The notes under the pieces were generated by a model, which worked only from the letters and a program-made list of their open reading frames with translations, was not told where the DNA came from and did no database searches. The position numbers and the translations under genes are program-made. Positions 8,821 to 16,404 of a DNA stretch of 64,000 bases are shown piece by piece; positions within the stretch are counted from its first letter, which is position 1, and every line of letters begins with the position of its first letter. The DNA is from Mycobacterium sp. Marseille-P9652. GTDB lineage: Bacteria; Actinomycetota; Actinomycetes; Mycobacteriales; Mycobacteriaceae. The stretch spans positions 62,001 through 126,000 of the forward strand of contig NZ_CACRUY010000005.1 in the NCBI RefSeq assembly GCF_902652685.1, given 5' to 3'.

Positions 8821-9290
8821 CCCGCGCCGCCTTTCAGGCCTTCGGCGTCCGCGCGGGGTCCGTGTTCCGGAGGCGGCGTGGTGACCGCCGTGCCGTGCCG
8901 GCCGGAGGAGTCTCCATTGCTCTGCGCCAGCAGGTCGCGAATCTCGGTCAGCAGCACCACCTGGGCGTCGTCGGCCTGCTCGACTTCACCGCGTTTGCGC
9001 AGCGTGTTGTAGGGCAGCACGACGAAGAAGTACACGACGAACGCGATCAGGATGAAGTTGATCGCGGCCGACAGCAGGATGTTCAGGTCGATGGTCTGAC
9101 CGCCGCCGATGCTGATCTTCAGGATGCCGACGTCCGACTGTTGCTTGACGCCGACCCGGTTGATCAACGGCTGGATGATGCTGTCGGTGAACTTGGTGAC
9201 CAAGGCGGTGAAGGCCGTACCGATGACCACCGCGACCGCCAGGTCGACGATGTTGCCCCGGGCCAGAAACTCCTTGAATCCTTTGAGCAC
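8817..9290 (-). CDS. mscL: Large-conductance mechanosensitive channel MscL
   Basis: This 157-residue channel opens on membrane stretch and releases solutes during hypo-osmotic shock. It starts with GTG at 9290 ([20 protein letters not shown]). TM1 carries the pore-lining [13 protein letters not shown], a periplasmic loop follows, then TM2 around [20 protein letters not shown] and a charged cytoplasmic helix. The C-terminal tail is Gly/Pro/His-rich. Upstream in-frame codons exist but lack family similarity. The stop overlaps the moaB2 stop tail to tail through CTAG. It probably belongs to a minus-strand unit with the SAF protein and ruc. Confidence 0.95.
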   Translation of the reverse strand: MLKGFKEFLARGNIVDLAVAVVIGTAFTALVTKFTDSIIQPLINRVGVKQQSDVGILKISIGGGQTIDLNILLSAAINFILIAFVVYFFVVLPYNTLRKRGEVEQADDAQVVLLTEIRDLLAQSNGDSSGRHGTAVTTPPPEHGPRADAEGLKGGAG

Positions 9291-9360
9291 TCTCCGAATG
9301 TCCTTCCTGGATTGGACAGAAGTTTGCTGCGGATCCCGGGACGAGATAGCGGTCAGGCGA

Positions 9361-10041
9361 TCAGTGCAGGGTGAGGGTGACCTCCTGACCCAGCGCCGCG
9401 CCCGCCACCGTGTTCGCCACGCGAGCCGGCAGCGCAACCAACACTACGCGGTCGCCGTCGGCGGCCTGGGCTTTTGGCCTGGCCGACACGAGGACGACGA
9501 CGGCGTCGGTGGCCACGACCCGCGGCGCGGGCGGGGTCGTCCCCGGCGTGTCGGAGGCTGGCGCGGCGAGCACGTCGACGACGTCACCGACGCGGAGCAG
9601 CTCGACGAGCGCGCCGTCGGCCAGGTGTAGCGGAACGATGCGCGCGCCCGGGCCCGCCTTGGATCCGATCGCGGCATCGGCCAGCCGGCTGCCCAGCAAC
9701 CGCACGTCGGTCAGCACCTCGCCGCGCCTGGCCGGCCCCGCCACCGTCGAGCCGACCACCGCGCCGACGTCGGCCCGCGCGCCGTCGGGAATCGTTGTGG
9801 CTGAACGGGTTTCGAGCTTGACATCCTCGGCGGTCAACGCGGTGCCGGGTCGCAGGTCGCGCGCGGCGACCACCACCTGCGCGTGATCGGCGGACGGGTT
9901 GGAACGTAGCGCCGCCACGCCGGCCAGGACGACGAGGCCGCCCGCGGCGAGTCGTCGGGCCAGGACGGTCCGGGTCCAGTCGGGCCGCAGCGACGTCGTC
10001 AACCGGCGCACCAGTGTGGGGTTCAGTGACGGTTCGCGCAC
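9361..10041 (-). CDS. SAF-domain membrane-anchored protein (CpaB/RcpC-like), Rv0990c position
   Basis: This protein of 226 residues starts with GTG. A short basic N-terminus precedes one transmembrane helix ([16 protein letters not shown], about residues 30-45). A SAF-like domain follows, with [18 protein letters not shown] and a later [11 protein letters not shown] segment. SAF domains occur in CpaB/RcpC pilus-assembly proteins and in flagellar P-ring chaperones; here no pilus genes are nearby, so the function is unknown. It lies between ruc and mscL on the same strand, as Rv0990c does. Length and single-anchor topology suggest an extracytoplasmic protein. Confidence 0.72.
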   Translation of the reverse strand: MREPSLNPTLVRRLTTSLRPDWTRTVLARRLAAGGLVVLAGVAALRSNPSADHAQVVVAARDLRPGTALTAEDVKLETRSATTIPDGARADVGAVVGSTVAGPARRGEVLTDVRLLGSRLADAAIGSKAGPGARIVPLHLADGALVELLRVGDVVDVLAAPASDTPGTTPPAPRVVATDAVVVLVSARPKAQAADGDRVVLVALPARVANTVAGAALGQEVTLTLH

Positions 10042-10107
10042 TCGGCCACGGTAGGCCGGGCGGCGCGCAGAACACGCCGGTCGCGGACCGGCGCTGTGGA
10101 TAACGCG

Positions 10108-10446
10108 TTACGTGGTGGCGGCGGCGGTGGACGGCGTGGACGTGCTGCTCGACTTGTCGGACGATGCCGGCTTGTCCGACGCTGCCGACTTCTCGGCCGA
10201 ACCGGACTTCTCGCTTGACCCGGAGGTGGATTCGCTCTTGGAGGAGCCGTTGGTGCCGGTCTTGGCGGACTCACGACTGTCCGTGCGGTAGAAGCCGCTG
10301 CCCTTGAACACCACACCGACCGAGTTGAAGAGCTTGCGCAGCCTGCCGGAGCACTGTTCGCAGGTGGTCAGCGCGTCATCGGTGAAGGACTGCACGATGT
10401 CGAAGCGGTTGCCGCACTCGGTGCACTGGTAGCTGTAAGTCGGCAC
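10108..10446 (-). CDS. ruc: Redox-regulated chaperone Ruc (Rv0991c family)
   Basis: This 112-residue protein has an N-terminal FmdB-type zinc ribbon with Cys8, Cys11, Cys29 and Cys32 (PTYSYQCTECGNRFD, TTCEQCSGRL). A long disordered Ser/Lys/Ala-rich tail follows from about residue 58. Its M. tuberculosis counterpart Rv0991c was shown to be an oxidation-activated chaperone working with the DnaK system, like Hsp33; that is prior knowledge. All four zinc cysteines are kept here, so the redox switch should be too. The GTG start has GGAGGT four bases upstream. A CIRCE-like element 28 bases upstream predicts HrcA heat-shock control. Confidence 0.9.
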   Translation of the reverse strand: MPTYSYQCTECGNRFDIVQSFTDDALTTCEQCSGRLRKLFNSVGVVFKGSGFYRTDSRESAKTGTNGSSKSESTSGSSEKSGSAEKSAASDKPASSDKSSSTSTPSTAAATT

Positions 10447-10474
10447 AAAAACCTCCGGAAGATCTGAAACCTGG

Positions 10475-10501
10475 TTAGCACTCTAACGTCTCAAGTGCTA
10501 G
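10475..10501. promoter_or_regulatory. CIRCE element (HrcA operator) upstream of ruc
   Basis: TTAGCACTC at 10475-10483 is separated by exactly nine bases from AAGTGCTAG at 10493-10501. The consensus is TTAGCACTC-N9-GAGTGCTAA, so only the two end bases of the right arm differ. It sits just upstream of the ruc GTG and fits reported co-regulation of Rv0991c with the groEL/dnaK chaperones. Confidence 0.85.
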
Positions 10502-10535
10502 AACCGCCACGTGACCTGTCGCATTCCCCGGCGCG

Positions 10536-11126
10536 TCACCCGCGAAACAGGGCAACCAGGCCGCCGCCCGGGGTGAGCGCGTGCGTCATCCGCACGTCGT
10601 GGGGTTCGCCCGGCAACTCGTCGAGCACCTCGTCGTCGCGCACGACCGCGATGAGCCGCGCCTGGGGATCCCTCGCGCCCAGTGACCGGTCGTAGAAGCC
10701 GCTGCCGCGCCCGAGCCGCACGCCGGACCGGTCGACCGCCAGGGTCGGGACGAGCACCATGGCCGCCTGCCCGACGGCCGATGGGGGCAGGTGCGGTTCG
10801 GGCGGCTCCAGCAGCCCCCAGCGCCCGCGTTCGAGCGCGCCACGCCGGTACTCGCCCCACCGCAGCGGCAACGGCGTGTTCGCCGGGTCGGTGCGGGCGA
10901 CGGGCAGCAGCACCCGCACCGACCGGCGCAGCAACATGTCGAGCATGTCTACCGATCCGGGCTCGGTGCCCACCGGCACGTAGGCGCAGACGGTGTCACC
11001 CCCGGTCACGGTCTCCTGCAGCGCGCCGGTGAGCCGTCGGGCCTCTTCGGCGCGGACGGCGTCGGCAACTCCGCGCCGGGCCGACAGCAGCCGTTCGCGG
11101 AGTTCCGCCTTGGTGATGGTCGGCAT
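10536..11126 (-). CDS. 5-formyltetrahydrofolate cyclo-ligase
   Basis: This 196-residue cytoplasmic enzyme converts 5-formyl-THF to 5,10-methenyl-THF using ATP. The N-terminal Lys/Arg motif TKAELRERLLSARRGV and the C-terminal GVRLGRGSGFYDRSLG phosphate-binding signature are both present, and the length is normal. The start MPTITK at 11126 is chosen because codons further upstream have no family similarity. It is divergent from galU across 76 bases, matching Rv0992c and Rv0993, and lies upstream of ruc on the same strand, separated by the CIRCE. Confidence 0.9.
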   Translation of the reverse strand: MPTITKAELRERLLSARRGVADAVRAEEARRLTGALQETVTGGDTVCAYVPVGTEPGSVDMLDMLLRRSVRVLLPVARTDPANTPLPLRWGEYRRGALERGRWGLLEPPEPHLPPSAVGQAAMVLVPTLAVDRSGVRLGRGSGFYDRSLGARDPQARLIAVVRDDEVLDELPGEPHDVRMTHALTPGGGLVALFRG

Positions 11127-11202
11127 GGTGTCAACGATGACAGGCGCGGCTTTGGCGCCGCCACATCGAGTTCGTGAGCCGTTGGCGGTTATCGTGTTAT
11201 CG

Positions 11203-12111
11203 ATGCGCCCAAATGTGGGGATTCCGCGGACGGCGATCGTCCCCGCCGCCGGACTTGGTACGCGCTTTCTGCCCGCGACCAAGACGGTGCCCAAGGAGTT
11301 GTTGCCGGTCGTCGACACTCCCGGCATCGAGCTGGTCGCCGCCGAGGCGGCCGAGGCCGGCGCGGAGCGGCTGGTGATCGTCACCTCCGAGGGCAAGGAC
11401 GGCGTGGTCGCGCATTTCGTCGAGGACCTGGTGCTGGAGGGCACGCTCGAGGCGCGCGGCAAGAAGGCGATGCTCGCGAAGGTGCGCCGGGCGCCGCAGC
11501 TGATCAAGGTGGAGTCCGTCGTGCAGTTCGAGCCCCTGGGGCTCGGGCACGCGATCGGCTGCGTGGAGCCGACGCTGTCGGCCGACGAGGACGCCGTGGC
11601 GGTGCTGTTGCCCGACGACCTGGTGCTGCCCACGGGTGTGCTCGAGACGATGTCGAAGGTGCGCGCCGACTACGGGGGCTCGGTGCTGTGCGCGATCGAG
11701 GTTCCGCGCGAGGAGATCAGCGCCTACGGAGTCTTCGATGTCGAGGCGGTGCCCGGTGACGACAACCCGGACGTCCTCAAGGTCAGGGGCATGGTCGAGA
11801 AGCCCAAGGCCGAGGACGCGCCGTCGCTGTACGCCGCCGCGGGCCGGTACATCCTCGACCGCGCCGTCTTCGGCGCGCTGCGCCGGATCGAGCGCGGGGC
11901 CGGCGGCGAGGTACAGCTGACCGACGCGATCGCCCTGCTCATCTCGGAGGGCCACCCGGTGCATGTCGTCGTGCATCGCGGGTCCCGACACGACCTGGGA
12001 AATCCCGGCGGCTATCTCAAGGCTGCGGTTGACTTTGCGTTGGACCGTGACGATTACGGCCCCGAATTGCGGCGGTGGTTGGTGGCGCGACTGGGCCTGG
12101 CCGAGCGCTAG
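11203..12111 (+). CDS. galU: UTP-glucose-1-phosphate uridylyltransferase GalU
   Basis: This 302-residue nucleotidyltransferase makes UDP-glucose from UTP and glucose-1-phosphate. The nucleotide-binding signature VPAAGLGTRFLPATKTVPKE is intact, with the substrate motifs AYGVFDVE, VRGMVEKPK and GNPGGYLKAAVDFAL. UDP-glucose feeds trehalose, glycolipid and glucan synthesis and could also feed the exopolysaccharide locus at the right of this window (inference). The start is the ATG at 11203, giving the usual length. It is followed by moeA1, rimJ and the sepX gene in the same direction, the conserved actinobacterial order. Confidence 0.95.
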   Translation: MRPNVGIPRTAIVPAAGLGTRFLPATKTVPKELLPVVDTPGIELVAAEAAEAGAERLVIVTSEGKDGVVAHFVEDLVLEGTLEARGKKAMLAKVRRAPQLIKVESVVQFEPLGLGHAIGCVEPTLSADEDAVAVLLPDDLVLPTGVLETMSKVRADYGGSVLCAIEVPREEISAYGVFDVEAVPGDDNPDVLKVRGMVEKPKAEDAPSLYAAAGRYILDRAVFGALRRIERGAGGEVQLTDAIALLISEGHPVHVVVHRGSRHDLGNPGGYLKAAVDFALDRDDYGPELRRWLVARLGLAER

Positions 12112-12171
12112 CCGACGGTACGCGGCCCGGGTACGCCCGTCAGGGCTTATGGAGGGCAGAGAGGCTCGCTT

Positions 12172-13461
12172 GTGCGTTCTGTGGAGGAGCAACAGGCCCG
12201 GATAACGGCCGCCGCGGTCGCCCCGCGGCCGATCCGCGTTGCGATCGCCGAGGCGCAGGGCCTGCTGTGCGCCGAGGAAGTGGTGACCGAGCGGCCGATG
12301 CCCGGGTTCGACCAGGCCGCGATCGACGGCTATGCGGTCCGCAGCGTGGATGTGCTCGGTGTCGGCGAGGTCGGGGTCGACGGGCTGCCGGCGCCAGTCG
12401 ACGACTCGGGCTCCGGTGAGGACGCGCGCGACGGCCTGGTCCTGCCGGTGATGGGGACCATCGAGGCGGGCGCGCGGACACCGAGTCGGCTGCAGCCGCG
12501 CCAGGCCGTCCGGGTGCAGACCGGCGCGCCGCTGCCCACGCTCGCCGACGCCGTCCTGCCCCTGCGGTGGACCGACGGCGGGACGAAGCAGGTGCGGATC
12601 TATCGCGGGGCCCCGTCGGGGGCCTATGTGCGCCGCACCGGGGACGACGTGCAGCCCGGGGACGTCGCGGTGCGCGCCGGCACGGTCGTCGGCGCCGCGC
12701 AGGTGGGGCTGCTGGCGGCGGTCGGGCGCGAGCGCGTCCTCGTGCATCCCCGCCCGCGGGTGTCGGTGATGGCGGTCGGCGGCGAGCTCGTCGACATCTC
12801 GCGCACCCCCGGCAACGGGCAGGTCTACGACGTCAACTCCTACGCCCTGGCCGCCGCGGCCCGCGATGCCGGCGCGGAGGTGAACCGCATTGGCATCGTC
12901 AGCAAGGACCCCAAGGAGCTGCGCGAGATCGTCGAGGGGCAGATCAGCCGCGCCGAGGTGGTCGTGATCGCCGGCGGCGTCGGGGGCGCGGCGGCCGAGG
13001 CGGTGCGGTCGGTGCTTTCCGACCTCGGCGACATGGAAGTCGTCCGCGTCGCCATGCATCCCGGCTCCGTCCAGGGGTTCGGGCAGCTGGGCCGCGACGG
13101 CGTGCCGACGTTTCTGCTGCCGGCCAACCCCGTCAGCGCCCTGGTGGTGTTCGAGGTCATGGTCCGGCCGCTGATCCGGCTCTCGCTGGGCAAGCGCCAG
13201 CCCATGCGCCGGGTCATTCAGGCGCGCACCCTGTCGCCGATCACGTCGGTCGCCGGGCGCAAGGGCTACCTGCGCGGTCAGCTGATGCGCGACCAGGAGA
13301 CCGGCGAGTATCTGGTGCAGGCGCTGGGGGGAGCCCCCGGCGCGTCGCACCTGCTGGCGACGCTGGCCGAGGCCAACTGTCTGGTGGTGGTTCCCACCGG
13401 CGCCGAGCAGATCCGCACCGGGGAGATCGTCGACGTCGCATTCCTGGCCCAGCGCGGCTGA
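12172..13461 (+). CDS. moeA1: MoeA-family molybdopterin molybdotransferase / gephyrin-like Glp
   Basis: This 429-residue MoeA-fold protein has the N-terminal signature MPGFDQAAIDGYAVRS, the central MoCF domain with VVVIAGGVGGAAAEAVR, and a C-terminal beta-barrel. Canonical MoeA has SGGVSxGxxD in the central motif; here it reads AGGVGGAAAEA, lacking the usual serine and aspartate, which argues against normal molybdate insertion. Its place between galU and rimJ-sepX matches the corynebacterial Glp, a gephyrin-like protein reported to bind FtsZ and the membrane receptor GlpR. I therefore read it as a divisome protein (inference), although most databases would call it MoeA. Confidence 0.88.
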   Translation: MRSVEEQQARITAAAVAPRPIRVAIAEAQGLLCAEEVVTERPMPGFDQAAIDGYAVRSVDVLGVGEVGVDGLPAPVDDSGSGEDARDGLVLPVMGTIEAGARTPSRLQPRQAVRVQTGAPLPTLADAVLPLRWTDGGTKQVRIYRGAPSGAYVRRTGDDVQPGDVAVRAGTVVGAAQVGLLAAVGRERVLVHPRPRVSVMAVGGELVDISRTPGNGQVYDVNSYALAAAARDAGAEVNRIGIVSKDPKELREIVEGQISRAEVVVIAGGVGGAAAEAVRSVLSDLGDMEVVRVAMHPGSVQGFGQLGRDGVPTFLLPANPVSALVVFEVMVRPLIRLSLGKRQPMRRVIQARTLSPITSVAGRKGYLRGQLMRDQETGEYLVQALGGAPGASHLLATLAEANCLVVVPTGAEQIRTGEIVDVAFLAQRG

Positions 13462-13470
13462 GGGGGACCG

Positions 13471-14136
13471 TTGTCCACGCTGGTGAACCTGTTGCGTTCC
13501 AATTCCCGTCATCCCGGCTGGCCGCAGAACGTGGGATCGTTGCGCGTCCCGGCGGGCGTGGTGCGGCTGCGCGCGGTCCGCATGCGGGACGGGGCGCAGT
13601 GGAGCCGGATCCGGCTGGCCGACCGCGCGCACCTGGAGCCGTGGGAACCGAGCGCCGAGGGTGACTGGACCATCCGGCACAGCGTGGCCGCGTGGCCGGC
13701 GCTGTGCTCGGGACTGCGATCCGAGGCGCGTCAGGGGCGCATGCTGCCGTACGTCATCGAGCTCAACGGGCAGTTCTGTGGCCAGCTGACCGTCGGCAAC
13801 GTCACCCACGGCGCGCTGCGGTCGGCGTGGATCGGCTACTGGGTGCCGAAGTCGGCGACCGGGGCTGGCGTGGCGACCGCCGCGCTCGCGCTCGGTCTCG
13901 ACCACTGCTTCGGACCGGTCATGCTGCACCGCGTCGAGGCCACCGTGCGCCCGGAGAACGCCGCCAGCCGGGCCGTGCTGGCAAAGGTGGGCTTTCGGCA
14001 GGAGGGGCTGCTGCTGCGCTATCTCGAAGTCGACAAGGCCTGGAGGGACCACCTGCTGATGGCGATCACGGCCGAGGAAGTGCAGGGGTCGGTGGCGTCG
14101 TCGCTGGTCCGGGCCGGGCACGCGCGCTGGGCGTAG
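13471..14136 (+). CDS. rimJ: GNAT acetyltransferase, RimJ-like
   Basis: This protein of about 221 residues carries a GNAT acetyltransferase fold, with WIGYWVPKSATGAGVATAAL as the acetyl-CoA-binding motif A and NAASRAVLAKVGFRQEG as motif B. RimJ-type enzymes acetylate N-terminal residues such as those of ribosomal protein S5. The TTG start has an AGGGGGA about five bases upstream; M. tuberculosis uses a start somewhat further downstream, so the first roughly 20 residues are uncertain. It is the third gene of the galU-moeA1-rimJ-sepX run. The native target is unknown. Confidence 0.85.
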   Translation: MSTLVNLLRSNSRHPGWPQNVGSLRVPAGVVRLRAVRMRDGAQWSRIRLADRAHLEPWEPSAEGDWTIRHSVAAWPALCSGLRSEARQGRMLPYVIELNGQFCGQLTVGNVTHGALRSAWIGYWVPKSATGAGVATAALALGLDHCFGPVMLHRVEATVRPENAASRAVLAKVGFRQEGLLLRYLEVDKAWRDHLLMAITAEEVQGSVASSLVRAGHARWA

Positions 14137-14191
14137 TCGTCCGGGCTGTGGTTGCCGCGACACGAGTGACGAGTGGTGCTTGTGAGAGGCA

Positions 14192-14209
14192 AATTACAGG
14201 TGTGTAATT
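14192..14209. promoter_or_regulatory. Inverted repeat AATTAC-N6-GTAATT
   Basis: A perfect 6-bp dyad with a 6-base centre lies in the 150-base gap between rimJ and the sepX-like gene, 78 bases before its ATG. It is unusually AT-rich for this genome and may be an operator or part of a promoter of its own for the division gene. The binding protein is unknown. Confidence 0.4.
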
Positions 14210-14286
14210 GTGCTGGTCACACGACCCGGCCGCCCCTGCCACCAATCGGCCTCGCGGGGAGCCGGGACCAGTAAGGAGCAGGTCAC

Positions 14287-15315
14287 ATGCCCAGCATCCC
14301 GCAATCGCTGTTGTGGATATCGCTCGTGGTGCTCTGGCTGTTCGTCTTGGTTCCCATGCTCATCAGCAAACGGGACGCGGTGCGGCGCACCAGCGACGTG
14401 GCGTTGGCGACGCGGGTTCTCAACGGCGGGGCCGGGTCTCGGCTGATCAAGCGCAGCGGTCCGGCGGCCGGGCACCGCAGCGACCCGAACTGGAAGCCGG
14501 AGGACGAGCCGGTCGACGACGAGTTGGCCGACGCCGAAACTCAGGACCTGCGGGCCGCGGCCGCTGCCGACGCCGCCACGGACTCCGACGAACGGGCGCC
14601 GGTCGCGATGAAGATGGCGGCGCCCGAGAATTCGGAGCCCGACTACCTCGACGTCGACGTGATCGAAGACTCGGCGGCCCTGCCTGCGGCGGCCAGCGAG
14701 GCGGACTCCGCGTTGGTGGCGGTGGACGAGGAGGACTCTGGTCGCGACGAAAACGATTCGGCCGCAGACGAATACGAGTACGTCGACGACTCGTCCGGCC
14801 TGGAGCCCGAGGCGGACGCCGACGAGCACGCGGAGGAGGACGACGGCGCCTGGGCAAACGTGCCCCACCGCTCGCGGCGGCGCCGCTTCGACCCCAAGAA
14901 GGCCGCCGCGATCGACGCCCGCAAGTACGCGTTCCGCAAGCGCGTGCTGATGGTGATGGCCGTCGTGCTCGTCGGCTCGGCGACGGCGGCGTTCGAGGTC
15001 TCACCGACCGCGTGGTGGCTCTGCGGCACCGCCACCGCGGTGACCGTCCTGTACCTGGCCTACCTGCGCCGGCAGACGCGCATCGAGGAACGGATACGTC
15101 GTCGCCGGATGCAGCGGATGGCCCGCGCGCGGCTCGGTGTGGAGAACGCCTACGACCGCGACTACGACGTGGTGCCGTCGCGGCTGCGGCGCCCGGGCGC
15201 CGTGGTGCTGGAGATCGACGACGAGGACCCGATCTTCGAGCACCTGGACGACGTGGCGGCGATGCGGGCCTACGGCGGCTGGCCGCGGGACTTGCCACGG
15301 GCCGTCGGGCAGTAG
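14287..15315 (+). CDS. sepX: SepX/GlpR-type divisome membrane protein (Rv0996 homolog)
   Basis: This 342-residue protein has an N-terminal transmembrane helix (SLLWISLVVLWLFVLVPMLI) and a long acidic disordered middle of about 100-200 residues rich in Asp/Glu/Ala. A basic RRRRFDPKKAAAIDARKYAF segment precedes two more helices (about 222-262), and a short cytoplasmic tail ends GWPRDLPRAVGQ. This architecture matches actinobacterial SepX/GlpR, which places FtsZ and binds the gephyrin-like Glp; both known partners sit together here. An AAGGAG precedes the ATG. A tRNA-Ala gene follows 47 bases downstream. Confidence 0.75.
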   Translation: MPSIPQSLLWISLVVLWLFVLVPMLISKRDAVRRTSDVALATRVLNGGAGSRLIKRSGPAAGHRSDPNWKPEDEPVDDELADAETQDLRAAAAADAATDSDERAPVAMKMAAPENSEPDYLDVDVIEDSAALPAAASEADSALVAVDEEDSGRDENDSAADEYEYVDDSSGLEPEADADEHAEEDDGAWANVPHRSRRRRFDPKKAAAIDARKYAFRKRVLMVMAVVLVGSATAAFEVSPTAWWLCGTATAVTVLYLAYLRRQTRIEERIRRRRMQRMARARLGVENAYDRDYDVVPSRLRRPGAVVLEIDDEDPIFEHLDDVAAMRAYGGWPRDLPRAVGQ

Positions 15316-15362
15316 TCACGTTTCGGCGGTTGGGCCCGCGGCTGGTAGCCTGCTAGCGATCA

Positions 15363-15435
15363 GGGGCTATGGCGCAGTTGGTAGCGCGACTCGTTCGCAT
15401 CGAGTAGGTCAGGGGTTCGAATCCCCTTAGCTCCA
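15363..15435 (+). tRNA. tRNA-Ala (CGC)
   Basis: The 73-base cloverleaf can be folded by eye. The acceptor stem is GGGGCTA with TAGCTCC. The D arm is GCGC-AGTTGGTA-GCGC. The anticodon stem is ACTCG/CGAGT with loop TTCGCAT, anticodon CGC. The T arm is AGGGG-TTCGAAT-CCCCT, and the discriminator is A. CCA is not encoded. It stands at the junction where M. tuberculosis-like synteny breaks. Confidence 0.95.
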
Positions 15436-15508
15436 CAGGAATGGCGCCCTCGCCGCCTGCCCTGACTCATGCTCCTGCGGGCGTCGAGTCGGCCTCAGGG
15501 GAATGCTG

Positions 15509-15856
15509 CTATCCGACGGATCGGGCGTTGCGTCTCTTCAGGTAATCCGCCCACGACACAACCCCGGGGTTCTGTTTGAGCAGAGCCCTGCGCTGGCGCT
15601 CAGTCATGCCACCCCAGACACCGAACTCGACTTTGCTGTCGAGCGCGTCGGCCAAACATTCCCGTATCACCGGGCACTGCCTGCACAGGACGGCAGCCTC
15701 GCGTTGTTTGGGCCCGCGCACGAACATTTCGTCGGGATCGGTTCGGCGACATAGCGCTTCGGAGGTCCAAGCGCGCTGCTCCGCGGTCAATGGGCGCGCA
15801 GTGCTGTTTGCGGGCACCAGACTTACAGGCCGAACGGCCCGTTTAGTTCCTGACAA
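15509..15856 (-). CDS. WhiB-family iron-sulfur regulator, WhiB4-like
   Basis: This 115-residue Wbl protein has the four cluster cysteines Cys36, Cys58, Cys61 and Cys67 (C-x21-C-x2-C-x5-C) and the beta-turn EFGVWGGMTERQRRALLKQN. The closest remembered relative is WhiB4: the segment from DPDEMFVRG to VVSWADYL matches it almost position for position. WhiB4 itself lies elsewhere in M. tuberculosis (Rv3681c), so this is probably an extra paralog brought in with the insert behind tRNA-Ala. Such proteins bind a 4Fe-4S cluster, sense O2 or NO, and bind DNA or SigA. Target genes are not evident. Confidence 0.85.
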   Translation of the reverse strand: MSGTKRAVRPVSLVPANSTARPLTAEQRAWTSEALCRRTDPDEMFVRGPKQREAAVLCRQCPVIRECLADALDSKVEFGVWGGMTERQRRALLKQNPGVVSWADYLKRRNARSVG

Positions 15857-16404
15857 CGAGCTAATCCTTTGTCACAGGCGGCCGCAAACTCGTGCGACCG
15901 CTTCCCCTGCCACTGGGATGTGCGCCACATCGGCCCGTACGTGTGACGTGAATCCCCCCGATGACCAAGTTAGCGATCGGGTATCGATTCCGCAACTTTC
16001 TGGCACAGCCGTACCTTTAAGTGGTCGCCGTCCAGCGCGGCCTATGGCCTGCACGCAGGGATCATCCTGCCGTTGCCCGACGGTCGCCCGGTCGCTCCGG
16101 GGCGTTGCCCGCGGTCACCGCGCCGTGCGCGTCGGTCCCAGAGGGATTGGGGGGCAGAAGGACGGCGGCACCGCAGCGCGGGAGTTCATTGAGTGATCTG
16201 AAGATCCTGGAGTCGGCACTTTGAGCGAATCAGCTAATGAGAAGCGGCGGATGGCCGGGCGAACCGGCTGACCCCTGTTCCGGTTGCGTTGGGGCGAGGA
16301 TGTGGAGCTGACGGCCTAGCTTGGCGCCACTGACCGCAAGCCGGTATAGCAGCGGCCGCACCCGTCCTGATTAGGTCTCGACCAGCCGGCAAGTGCTTTG
16401 AGAA
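15857..16404. other. 548-base noncoding stretch
   Basis: This lies between the WhiB-like gene start and the amidohydrolase stop. Short open frames exist on both strands but none has a recognisable protein pattern or a good ribosome site. The part next to 15857 must hold the whiB promoter. I see no tRNA, repeat or insertion-sequence end; it could be decayed DNA at the insert junction. Confidence 0.5.

Noticed and set aside
11197-14163. A 988-codon minus-strand open frame
   Set aside because: It lies antisense to galU, moeA1 and rimJ and reads as Arg/His/Gln-rich low-complexity sequence, typical of antisense frames in high-GC DNA.
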